Assembly: GCA_012519365.1 (NCBI GenBank)
Contig: JAAYQH010000200.1
Coordinates: 1-5,990 of the forward strand
Length of the DNA stretch: 5,990 nt
Direction: 5' to 3'
From: Planctomycetota bacterium
GTDB taxonomy: Bacteria; Planctomycetota; Phycisphaerae; Sedimentisphaerales; Anaerohalosphaeraceae
Shown here in pieces: positions 1 to 5,887 of the stretch. Below the pieces are notes generated by a model. It was not told the origin of the DNA, did no database searches, and saw only the letters and a program-made list of their open reading frames with translations. A program made the translations under genes and the position numbers. Within the stretch, counting starts at the first letter, position 1, and each line of letters opens with the position of its first letter.

Positions 1-325
1 AGAAGACCTGATTGAGCAAGCCGGGTTGCTGCACCATCGCATCAATTATAGGGTCGGCGTCGTTATATAGCGACCGAGCGACGTCATGCAGCTCCAACAC
101 AAAGGACTCAGTAGCCAACTCCGAAATCAACGCAAAATCCTGCTCAACAAACGCTGCGTGGCTGTCGGGCAGTCTTTGGATTTGCGTGTACAATGTATCA
201 GCCAGTAATGCGTTGTCCTGCGTCCAGTCGAAATCGGCCAACAGATGCTGACTGGCAAAATACTGGTGCAGGAGGTCAGCAGAAACACTGCGGAAAAACG
301 TCTTGAATGAAAAATTACGCGACAT
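1..325 (-). CDS. Hypothetical protein, N-terminal 108 codons (runs off left edge)
   Basis: The minus-strand frame is open from an ATG at 325-323 to the window edge with no stop, giving 108 codons. An AAGGAG ribosome binding site at 336-331 sits 5 bases before the ATG and fixes the start. The protein begins MSRNFSFKTFFRSV and continues with LLHQYFASQHLL; it looks soluble and helical, is rich in Leu, Ala, Asp and Gln, and has no signal peptide or membrane segment in the visible part. The start (FxxKxFFRxV followed by LLxxYF) resembles, from memory only, the N-terminus of a family of uncharacterised bacterial proteins with no named function. It is divergent from the CRISPR locus and separated from it by about 470 bases, so a role in CRISPR immunity is not supported. 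I am confident it is a real gene and do not know its function. Confidence 0.8.
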   Translation of the reverse strand, partial: MSRNFSFKTFFRSVSADLLHQYFASQHLLADFDWTQDNALLADTLYTQIQRLPDSHAAFVEQDFALISELATESFVLELHDVARSLYNDADPIIDAMVQQPGLLNQVF

Positions 326-477
326 AAAAACTCCTTAAAAGTTGGCCCAGCCCCGCCGAGCGTTCTTCATCAGCCCTGGAATCCCGCATTCACAGGTGCA
401 AAACAAAGGTCAAACGGCCGCGTCGCAGCTTCCGGACGAACCCTTCGCTTGTCTTACGGCCAGTCAACTTACGCGAA

Positions 478-506
478 AATATAGCACCCAAACAAATCCC
501 GAACAA
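478..506 (-). promoter_or_regulatory. Possible promoter for the upstream minus-strand gene
   Basis: On the minus strand, TTGTTC (506-501), a 17-base spacer and TATATT (483-478) resemble a sigma-70 promoter. The -10 matches the consensus at 5 of 6 positions and the -35 at only 3 of 6. Transcription would start near 471, leaving a leader of about 145 bases before the ATG at 325. The long leader and weak -35 make this tentative. Confidence 0.3.
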
Positions 507-608
507 ACAGAAATTTCAGAGAAATGTATGAGGGTTTCGGGGCAGTAATTTTAAGTGTCTGATTTCATTCAATTTATGAAAATGGGCTACAGTGGATTAT
601 GTCCTACC

Positions 609-728
609 CATAGTTGAAGGTTCGTGGCGGTTCCTTTTATGTAAAGATTAACACATGATTTAAGTTCAGCAAGGATATTGTAACCAATATCCCTCCAGAA
701 CCACCACTTATTTCAAACTTCAACTATG
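609..728. repeat. 120-base imperfect inverted repeat with internal hairpin
   Basis: The outer arms CATAGTTGAAG (609-619) and CTTCAACTATG (718-728) are perfect complements over 11 bases. Further in, GTGGCGGTTC (624-633) pairs with GAACCACCAC (698-707) with one mismatch. Inside lies a perfect 8-bp hairpin, GGATATTG-TAAC-CAATATCC, at 673-692. The nested arrangement suggests either a structured RNA or a short MITE-like element; I see no target-site duplication next to the arms. There is no ORF inside. The function is unknown. Confidence 0.45.
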
Positions 729-761
729 AAAAAGACATCCTTTTTTGAGAAGAGCAAGATC

Positions 762-786
762 AAGCAGGCATCACCGGTCTGCTTTT
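762..786 (+). terminator. Possible intrinsic terminator, plus strand
   Basis: AAGCAGGC (762-769) pairs with GGTCTGCTT (within 777-784), making an 8-bp stem with one G-U pair and a 7-base loop, and ends in TTTT (783-786). The U-run is short and partly inside the stem, so this is a moderate candidate. No plus-strand gene is seen upstream; if real, it would end an unannotated RNA coming from the 550-760 region. Confidence 0.35.
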
Positions 787-799
787 AGGTTATTTACGT

Positions 800-835
800 A
801 AAAAAACCGCAGAACATGGATTACATGTGCTACGG
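800..835 (-). terminator. Intrinsic terminator of the tracrRNA
   Basis: On the minus strand, CCGTAG (835-830) pairs with CTGCGG (812-807) including one G-U pair. After a single C/U mismatch, ACATG (828-824) pairs with CATGT (818-814), leaving a 5-base TAATC loop. The hairpin is followed directly by seven T (806-800), a classic rho-independent terminator. Confidence 0.88.
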
Positions 836-874
836 CGGTCGCCCGAAGGCAGGTGCCTAAGAATTTTTCATCTT

Positions 875-910
875 GTTGTGAAAAACACTCAAGCATGGAT
901 TAGTTACAAT
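875..910 (-). repeat. Anti-repeat of the tracrRNA
   Basis: On the plus strand this segment begins GTTGTG and ends GCATGGATTAGTTACAAT. It equals the minus-strand form of the CRISPR repeat at 29 of 36 positions, with no gap. Five of the seven differences form one block at repeat positions 7-11 (AAAAA here); the others are at 13 and 18. The last 18 bases are identical to the repeat. Because the plus strand carries the crRNA-like sequence, the complementary tracrRNA must be on the minus strand. Confidence 0.92.
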
Positions 911-911
911 A

Positions 912-940
912 TTGACACTGATAGCCTGTTGCCGTATGTT
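912..940 (+). promoter_or_regulatory. Likely promoter of cas9-cas1-cas2
   Basis: A perfect -35 TTGACA (912-917), a 17-base spacer and TATGTT (935-940, 4 of 6 consensus) point toward cas9. The predicted start is about 947, leaving a leader of about 48 bases before the cas9 ATG. No other comparable element lies between the tracrRNA and cas9. An alternative, weaker -10 (TACAAT, 905-910) is formed by the end of the anti-repeat but has no good -35. Confidence 0.65.
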
Positions 941-946
941 TGTCAA
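918..946 (-). promoter_or_regulatory. Promoter of the tracrRNA
   Basis: Read on the minus strand, a perfect -35 TTGACA (946-941) is followed by 17 bases and TATCAG (923-918), which matches the -10 consensus at 4 of 6 positions. The predicted start, 910-912, falls on the first bases of the anti-repeat, which independently supports the call. It overlaps the plus-strand cas9 promoter candidate almost completely. Confidence 0.75.
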
Positions 947-983
947 CATAATTTTCCCAGGAAAAGTACAAAACTGAAAATTC

Positions 984-989
984 AGGAGG
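984..989 (+). promoter_or_regulatory. cas9 ribosome binding site
   Basis: AGGAGG lies 5 bases before the ATG at 995 and 2 bases before the in-frame ATG at 992. The spacing favours 995. It also shows that the upstream in-frame extension to a GTG at 827, which would run through the tracrRNA gene and both promoters, is not the real start. Confidence 0.85.
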
Positions 990-994
990 TTATG

Positions 995-3900
995 ATGTCA
1001 GGAATTACATTAGGGCTAGATATTGGCACAAATTCCGTCGGGTCAGCGTGGATTGACACCCAACATAGAATTATTCAATTAGGTGCCAGCGTGTTTCCTG
1101 CAGGGATTGAAGAATCGGACCAAAAGCGAGGTGCCCCCAAAAACCAAGCAAGACGAGGCTTTCGGCAGCGAAGAAGAAATGTTGACCGAAAAGCCGACAG
1201 AAAGCATCATCTCCGAAAATTCCTTATGAGTAAAGGTTGGATTCCGAAAGATATCATTGAGTTGCAGAGGGGGACTGAACTGAACCCGTGGATATTGAGA
1301 AGAGATGGTCTTGAAAGAGAGTTGTCGCCTTATGAATTTGGACGTATTCTGCTCCATATGATACAACGTCGGGGAGCATTTGGTTTTATTGATGAGCAAG
1401 ATTTCTGCGATACGGAACAAGATAACGATACACAAACGGAGAAAGAAGACAATTCGAATGATAAAGAGCAAAAGATAAAAGGAGCCATTGACCAGACAAA
1501 AAAAGAAATGCGTAAGCTTGGCATTGAAACCTTTGGACATTTTATTGCAGTTAAATATGAAGAGAGAAAGCACAAAATTAATAAAGGATCGGCACGTGAG
1601 ACGGAAATTCGGTTTCCCGTAAGAAACCGAACGACGGCCACCGGTGAGGGAACATACGAATACTGTGCAGACCGAGACATGATTTGGAACGAATTTGATA
1701 AGCTTTGGAAGAAGCAGAAATCATTTCAAAGCACTTTGAGCGAACAATTAACAACTGAAGTTCGAAAAGAACTCGACGATCCATCATCAGATGCAACGTG
1801 GCGATATAAAGGGTTACTCTTTGGGCAGCGCAAGACGTATTGGGATATGGGAACTCTTGGGCGTTGTTCTTTAGAGCCAACCGACATGCGCTGTCCGAAG
1901 GCAGATATGTATGCACAGGAATTTCTGGCTCTCGAAACAGTGAATAATATTCGAATTATCCCCCTCAATGAACCAGCAAGAAGATTAAACAGCGATGAAA
2001 GAGCATTGGTATTAAAAGCGTTACGTTTACAGAAAACAGCGTCTGAAGGTACAATACGGAAAGCGCTAAAAATACATACCGCCGAGAAAAAAAGACTATT
2101 TTCGCTCAGTCTGGATCAAGATGCGCAAAGGGACTTAAACACCGATTGGTTTTATCGTGAGATTATTTCGGGAGCAATCGGAGAAACTGCATGGAAAGGG
2201 TTAATACCAGAAAAGAAAGAATCCATCAATCAAGCGATACTCAAGCATGACCCTAAAGAAGAAAAAGATAAGGTTCGGTTTACACAGGGCTGCAAGACGT
2301 GGTGGGATCTTGATGATGAACAAACACAACGACTAATCGCTGCGTGGCAAAAACGACCCAATATAGACAAACGAGTAAATTTTTCTCGAAGAGCCATTCT
2401 CAATTTACTGCCTTACCTGCGCGAAGGATGGACTGTAAACGAAGCGCGTAAGTTATTCGCAGAAGATGCCGATAATGGCGCCAGCGACGAACAGCGGAAA
2501 CGTTACGGCTTTAAAGAAAGCATCACCAATCGTGCAATGCGACGTTACATCCAAAAACATCCAGATTTATTGCCGCCAGCGCCTCAGGAAATCAGCAACC
2601 CCGTGGTACGAAAAGCAATCCATGAAGTCAGACGACATATAAACGAGTATATTCGAAAGTTCGGAAAAAAACCTGATCGAGTCATTGTCGAACTTGCAAG
2701 GGAAGCCCGACAAAGCGCAAAAGTATGCAACCAGATGCTGGCAAAAAATCGAAAACAGGAAAAAATCAAAAAAGAGATTATAGAGACTTATGATAGTTAC
2801 ATCCGCGAGCATTACAAAAAAAAGTATGGCGTTGACAATCTGACTCACAATCAGCAAGAAAACGCAATCAGGCGCGTCCTTCTGTGTCGAGAACAAAAAG
2901 GCGTCTGCCCTTATTCGGATACGGCAAGAAACATTACTGAAAGAATGGCAGCCATAGGCGAAGGGCTTGAAATAGATCACATCATTCCTCGTAGCCGCGG
3001 CGGGAACAGCACGCTGAACAATCTTGTACTGTGCTTTGACGGCACCAACCGTGGAAAGGGTAACAAAACCCCGCAGGAATGGCTAACCAAGGAGGATTTT
3101 GCTAAGCTTGAGCAGAGAATGGCCCATCTTAAAAAGGAAAATCCGACAAAGTGGGAAAATCTTCACAAAGAAGTAACAGATATACAAGGTTTTGTCAATT
3201 CACAGCTTACAGATACAGCCTATGCCTCAAGACAGGTTGCCAACTGGTTAAAAGACGTCTTGTACGACGGAGAGCGTGACGGTGTACGCCGGGTATTTAC
3301 AACAAAAGGGGTTTATACGTCTATTATAAGGAAAGACTGGCAACTTTTTCTGAACGGTTCAGACGAACCAAAATTTCAAAAAGATCGCTCTGACCATCGG
3401 CATCATGCCTTAGATGCATTGGCCGTCGCTTTTTGCGGGCCGGAGATGATACAAAAAGTAGCTTGCGTCGCACAAAAGCGTGAAATGGCAAAATCAGAAG
3501 GCAATTATTTGGGTAAACGTATTCCATTTGATCCGCCGTGGGGGGATCACGATTCTTTTCGCCAGCAGGTTATGGCTGAAGTGGATAAACTCATAGTCGC
3601 ACACAGACCCGAAAGTCGAAAAATCACAGGTGCTTTACACAATGATACTCAATATGGTCCAGTAGTTGAAGACGGCAAGCGTTTGAGTCATTGCACGATA
3701 AGGAAATCGGTTGCTCAATTATCCCCAAATCATTTACGAGTACCCGACGGCTGGGAACACCTTCGCATAGAAATGGAAAATGCTCCAACAAAAGCATTTG
3801 CTAAAGCTGTTCGCTCTGAAATGTTAAAATTGCCGGATGTTACACCAGGTAAATCGGGTATTATAAGAGATCGCTGGTTTCGCGAAGAATTACGAGAATA

Positions 3901-4567
3901 TTTACGATGCAATAATCTTGACCCGGACAATTTTACTGCAAAGCAAATTCAAGAACTGGTGAAAAACAAAGGTGTATTTCTAAGGAGCGGCGTGCCTGTC
4001 AGACGCATCACATTGCTGCGATCTCCGACTGTAAGAGAGATTCAGCGTAAAAGGTGGAATGACGCAACCGGCATGATGGAATATTACCCAGAAGAAGAAA
4101 AGAATGCATTAAGACTCTATGAGCCTCAAAATAATCACCATATTGAAATTCGTGAAAATGAAAAAGGAAAATGGGTTGGCAACGTGGTAACGAATTTTGA
4201 AGCGGCAAAAAGAGTCAGGCCACCTAAATCCTCTGGGCTTGCTCCGCAACCAGCTGTTAACCGAGATGATATGGAACATGGAAAATTTGTGATGTCTCTG
4301 TCCATCGGCGAAATGGTGTACATGAAACACCCCAAAACAGGTAAACCAGGCTATTTTTCTGTCTTTAAAATCGACAGTACTAACACCGTTCATTTTACAC
4401 CGCATTGGGATGCAGGCAGAAGTAAAGCGACAGATAGTTGTACTGCCAGAGAGGACATCGCCTTATCTTTAAACAATTTTTCTAAGATGGGCGTGGAGGC
4501 AGATATGCGGCCGCAAAAGGTATGGGTGAGTCCCTTAGGAGAAGTTAAATTTTTAGTGCGTGATTAA
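995..4567 (+). CDS. cas9: Cas9, type II-C CRISPR RNA-guided endonuclease
   Basis: This 1190-residue protein is the interference effector: with crRNA and tracrRNA it cuts both strands of target DNA. RuvC-I is LGLDIGTNSVGSAW with catalytic D9. An arginine-rich bridge helix spans about 44-78 (QARRGFRQRRR). The recognition lobe follows, with HMIQRRG at 121-127, an acidic Asp/Glu/Asn-rich low-complexity stretch at about 133-160, and an LGRC-x-LEPTD motif near 288-297. RuvC-II (RVIVELAREARQ) carries E566. The HNH domain has EIDHIIPRS with D661 and H662, plus N676 and N685 in NNLVLC and NRGK. RuvC-III (DHRHHALDALAVAF) has H804 and D807. The rest, to 1190, is the C-terminal WED/PAM-interacting region. 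All catalytic residues are present, so the nuclease should be active. It is longer than many II-C Cas9 proteins (about 1000-1100 residues). The start is ATG 995, with ATG 992 as an alternative. The PAM cannot be read from the sequence. Confidence 0.97.
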   Translation: MSGITLGLDIGTNSVGSAWIDTQHRIIQLGASVFPAGIEESDQKRGAPKNQARRGFRQRRRNVDRKADRKHHLRKFLMSKGWIPKDIIELQRGTELNPWILRRDGLERELSPYEFGRILLHMIQRRGAFGFIDEQDFCDTEQDNDTQTEKEDNSNDKEQKIKGAIDQTKKEMRKLGIETFGHFIAVKYEERKHKINKGSARETEIRFPVRNRTTATGEGTYEYCADRDMIWNEFDKLWKKQKSFQSTLSEQLTTEVRKELDDPSSDATWRYKGLLFGQRKTYWDMGTLGRCSLEPTDMRCPKADMYAQEFLALETVNNIRIIPLNEPARRLNSDERALVLKALRLQKTASEGTIRKALKIHTAEKKRLFSLSLDQDAQRDLNTDWFYREIISGAIGETAWKGLIPEKKESINQAILKHDPKEEKDKVRFTQGCKTWWDLDDEQTQRLIAAWQKRPNIDKRVNFSRRAILNLLPYLREGWTVNEARKLFAEDADNGASDEQRKRYGFKESITNRAMRRYIQKHPDLLPPAPQEISNPVVRKAIHEVRRHINEYIRKFGKKPDRVIVELAREARQSAKVCNQMLAKNRKQEKIKKEIIETYDSYIREHYKKKYGVDNLTHNQQENAIRRVLLCREQKGVCPYSDTARNITERMAAIGEGLEIDHIIPRSRGGNSTLNNLVLCFDGTNRGKGNKTPQEWLTKEDFAKLEQRMAHLKKENPTKWENLHKEVTDIQGFVNSQLTDTAYASRQVANWLKDVLYDGERDGVRRVFTTKGVYTSIIRKDWQLFLNGSDEPKFQKDRSDHRHHALDALAVAFCGPEMIQKVACVAQKREMAKSEGNYLGKRIPFDPPWGDHDSFRQQVMAEVDKLIVAHRPESRKITGALHNDTQYGPVVEDGKRLSHCTIRKSVAQLSPNHLRVPDGWEHLRIEMENAPTKAFAKAVRSEMLKLPDVTPGKSGIIRDRWFREELREYLRCNNLDPDNFTAKQIQELVKNKGVFLRSGVPVRRITLLRSPTVREIQRKRWNDATGMMEYYPEEEKNALRLYEPQNNHHIEIRENEKGKWVGNVVTNFEAAKRVRPPKSSGLAPQPAVNRDDMEHGKFVMSLSIGEMVYMKHPKTGKPGYFSVFKIDSTNTVHFTPHWDAGRSKATDSCTAREDIALSLNNFSKMGVEADMRPQKVWVSPLGEVKFLVRD

Positions 4568-4589
4568 GCAACATCCTTTGTTTGTCGAT

Positions 4590-4620
4590 ACGGCCTTTGG
4601 AGGATATTTGAAAGGGCCGT
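4590..4620 (+). other. Hairpin in the cas9-cas1 gap over the cas1 ribosome binding region
   Basis: ACGGCC (4590-4595) pairs with GGCCGT (4615-4620), and TTT with AAA beyond a bulged G. The loop holds GGAGG (4599-4603) and the 3' arm holds AAAGGG (4611-4616), the Shine-Dalgarno-like sequence 6 bases before the cas1 ATG. The hairpin could limit cas1 translation, but this may be chance in a 55-base gap. Confidence 0.35.
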
Positions 4621-4622
4621 AT

Positions 4623-5513
4623 ATGATTAAGCGGATCGTGGAGGTTTCGCAGGCCGGGACGTTTTTATCGGTCAAGCTGGGCCAGCTTGTGGTGCGTCGG
4701 GACGGGCAGGCCGTCGGGCAGGTCCCCTGCGAGGATATCGGGGTCTTGCTGGTGGACCATACGGGGGTTACGTACACGCATTCTGTGCTGACGACGCTTT
4801 TGGAGCATGGGGCGGCGGTGGTGATTTGCAACGGGCAACATCATCCGGCGGGGATGCTGATGCCGATGGAGGGCAACAGCGTGCAGACATAGCGATTTCG
4901 TCAACAGCTTCTGGTCAAAGAGCCGGTCAAGAAACGGCTGTGGCAGCAGATTATTCAGGCCAAAATTCGCCATCAGGCCCGAATCGTTTCCGATGACGAG
5001 CAGACCAGCGGCTATCTGCGCGGCCTGGCCAAGCGGGTTCGCAGCGGCGACCCGGACAATCTTGAAGCCCAGGCCTCGCGGCGATTCTGGGGGGCGTATT
5101 TGCAGGGTCTGGAGTTTCGGCGAAAACGCGACGGCGTATGGCCGAACGCCTTTTTGAATTACGGCTATATGGTGATGCGGGCGGCCGTAGCGCGGGCGCT
5201 GTGTTCGGCGGGGCTTTTGCCGGCGGTGGGGATTCATCACTGCAACAAATACAATGCGTTTTGCCTGGCGGACGATGTAGTCGAGCCGTTTCGGGGGTTT
5301 GTCGAGGCGAAGGTGCGGGCGATGTGCCGCGACCGTGTACCGGAGGAGACGCTGAGCCAATCGGTCAAGGCCCAACTGCTGGAGACACTGTATGAGACGG
5401 TGGAGATCGGCGGGTACAGCGGGCCGCTGATGGTGGGCCTGCATCGGACGGCGGCATCACTGTATCGGTGCTTTACGGGGGAGTCTAAACACTTGGAATT
5501 GCCGGAGTTATGA
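4623..5513 (+). pseudogene. cas1: Cas1 integrase, interrupted by one in-frame TAG
   Basis: Cas1 with Cas2 inserts new spacers into the array. The frame from ATG 4623 to TGA 5511-5513 has 296 codons, the usual length for type II Cas1, and starts with the expected MIKRIVEVSQAGTFLSVK. Residues 1-89 form the N-terminal beta domain. Codon 90 (4890-4892) is TAG, and then the same frame runs on as RFRQQLLVKEP with no further stop or frameshift. The catalytic residues all follow the stop: E148 (LEAQASRRFW), H206 (GIHHCN) and D217/D218 (LADDVVEPFR). No in-frame ATG, GTG or TTG lies between the stop and E148 (the first is a TTG at 5100), so restart cannot yield a catalytic domain. AAAGGG lies 6 bases before the ATG; GTG 4560 and TTG 4608 are alternative starts. 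As read with the standard code, adaptation should be lost; a sequencing error or readthrough would rescue it. The gene is strikingly G+C-rich compared with cas9. Confidence 0.9.
4890..4892 (+). other. In-frame amber codon within cas1
   Basis: The context is GTG CAG ACA TAG CGA TTT CGT CAA, coding SVQT-stop-RFRQQ. Family members usually have Glu, Ala or another ordinary residue in this stretch, so a single-base change (for example GAG to TAG) is the simplest source. The intact genes cas9 (TAA) and cas2 (TGA) do not end in TAG. Cas9 and Cas2 also contain no in-frame TAG in about 1300 codons, which argues against a general reassignment of TAG to an amino acid. Confidence 0.9.
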
Positions 5514-5839
5514 TTCAGACGGGGTACAGAGCGGTGTGGATAATGGCGATGTTTGACCTGCCGACGGATACTAAAAAAGCCCGGAAAGATTATACGGAAT
5601 TTCGAAAAAATCTGATGAAAGACGGCTTTACTATGATACAATATTCCGTATACATTCGACATTGTGCCAGTGAGGAGAACGCAGATGTTCATTACAAACG
5701 AGTTACTGTTTTTTTGCCGCCGGACGGAGAAGTCCGGCTCCTCACCATTACCGACAAGCAGTTCGAACGCATGCAGATTTTTTGGGGAAAACTGCGCAAA
5801 CCAACCCCGCCGCCGCCCCGTCAGCTCGAATTATTCTGA
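5510..5839 (+). CDS. cas2: Cas2, CRISPR adaptation protein
   Basis: Cas2 is the small ferredoxin-fold dimer that bridges two Cas1 dimers in the spacer-integration complex. The 109-residue product has the typical first strand WIMAMFDLPTDTKKAR with the conserved Asp at D16, followed by YTEFRKNLMKDGF and QYSVYIR, then LTITDKQFERM. It ends in a proline-rich tail with QLELF, which I recall as common in type II-C Cas2. The ATG overlaps the cas1 TGA (ATGA at 5510-5513), showing translational coupling. CGGAG at 5503-5507 is the nearest Shine-Dalgarno-like sequence but is only 2 bases away. The stop in cas1 codon 90 may therefore reduce Cas2 synthesis by polarity. The gene is intact; without Cas1 it should not support spacer acquisition. 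Confidence 0.95.
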   Translation: MIQTGYRAVWIMAMFDLPTDTKKARKDYTEFRKNLMKDGFTMIQYSVYIRHCASEENADVHYKRVTVFLPPDGEVRLLTITDKQFERMQIFWGKLRKPTPPPPRQLELF

Positions 5840-5887
5840 CGTGGTATTGATTCAAGTTCTTGCTGCGTCAGGACTTAGAAATGAGGT
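5840..5887. other. Spacer-free segment between cas2 and the first repeat
   Basis: These 48 bases separate the cas2 stop from the first repeat. I see no good plus-strand promoter in them (TTGATT at 5847-5852 lacks a properly spaced -10) and no clear terminator for minus-strand crRNA transcripts. The absence of a plus-strand leader promoter agrees with crRNA transcription from within the repeats on the minus strand. Whether this end or the unseen far end receives new spacers cannot be told here. Confidence 0.45.

Larger units (their letters stand above)
326..799. other. Intergenic region between the hypothetical gene and the tracrRNA
   Basis: I see no convincing gene in this stretch of about 470 bases. 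The part next to the hypothetical gene (340-460) is fairly G+C-rich, and the part from about 540 on is A+T-rich. It contains the possible minus-strand promoter at 478-506, the 120-base imperfect inverted repeat at 609-728 with an internal perfect hairpin, and a possible plus-strand terminator at 762-786. A 68-codon plus-strand frame at 342-548 starts with TTG, lacks a ribosome binding site and has no recognisable protein features, so I do not call it. Confidence 0.6.
800..911 (-). ncRNA. tracrRNA (trans-activating CRISPR RNA)
   Basis: The tracrRNA pairs with the repeat part of crRNA, allows RNase III processing and loads Cas9. Read on the minus strand, it begins with a full-length anti-repeat (910-875) that aligns without gaps to the 36-base array repeat with 29 matches. 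Next come a possible weak 4-bp hairpin, a GCC-UUCG-GGC tetraloop hairpin at 850-841, and a strong terminator hairpin followed by seven U (835-800). A TTGACA-N17-TATCAG promoter lies just upstream and would start the RNA at about 910-912, exactly at the anti-repeat, giving about 112 nt. In the predicted duplex, repeat positions 1-6 and 19-36 pair fully, 14-17 pair, and positions 8-10 form an internal loop against a U-tract. Strand, promoter, anti-repeat and terminator all agree. The exact 5' end is inferred. Confidence 0.9.

Noticed and set aside
12..251. Plus-strand frame over the left edge
   Set aside because: It is a shadow of the minus-strand gene at 1-325, which has a proper ATG and AAGGAG site.
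342..548. 68-codon plus-strand frame
   Set aside because: TTG start, no ribosome binding site, no recognisable features, and it covers the leader and promoter region of the divergent gene.
563..585. Small inverted repeat TTTCAT/ATGAAA as an operator
   Set aside because: Six A+T-rich base pairs in an A+T-rich region are expected by chance, and no promoter lies next to it.
827..994. In-frame N-terminal extension of Cas9 from GTG 827
   Set aside because: It runs through the tracrRNA gene and both promoters, has no ribosome binding site, and places 56 residues before RuvC-I, which normally lies at the N-terminus. AGGAGG before ATG 995 gives the real start.
4890..4892. General reassignment of TAG to an amino acid in this organism
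   Set aside because: No in-frame TAG occurs in the roughly 1300 codons of cas9 and cas2, so TAG does not behave as an ordinary sense codon here.
4665..5444. 259-codon minus-strand frame opposite cas1
   Set aside because: The product is His/Arg/Pro/Gln-rich in the way expected from reading a G+C-rich gene backwards; the plus strand clearly encodes Cas1 with its motifs.
5100..5513. Separate gene for the C-terminal half of Cas1 starting at TTG 5100
   Set aside because: It would lack catalytic E148, has no ribosome binding site, and is simply the continuation of the cas1 frame after the TAG.
5846..5881. Degenerate CRISPR repeat before the first repeat (begins ATTG after GGT, like the real one)
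   Set aside because: Only about a third of positions match the repeat beyond the shared ATTG, no better than chance.
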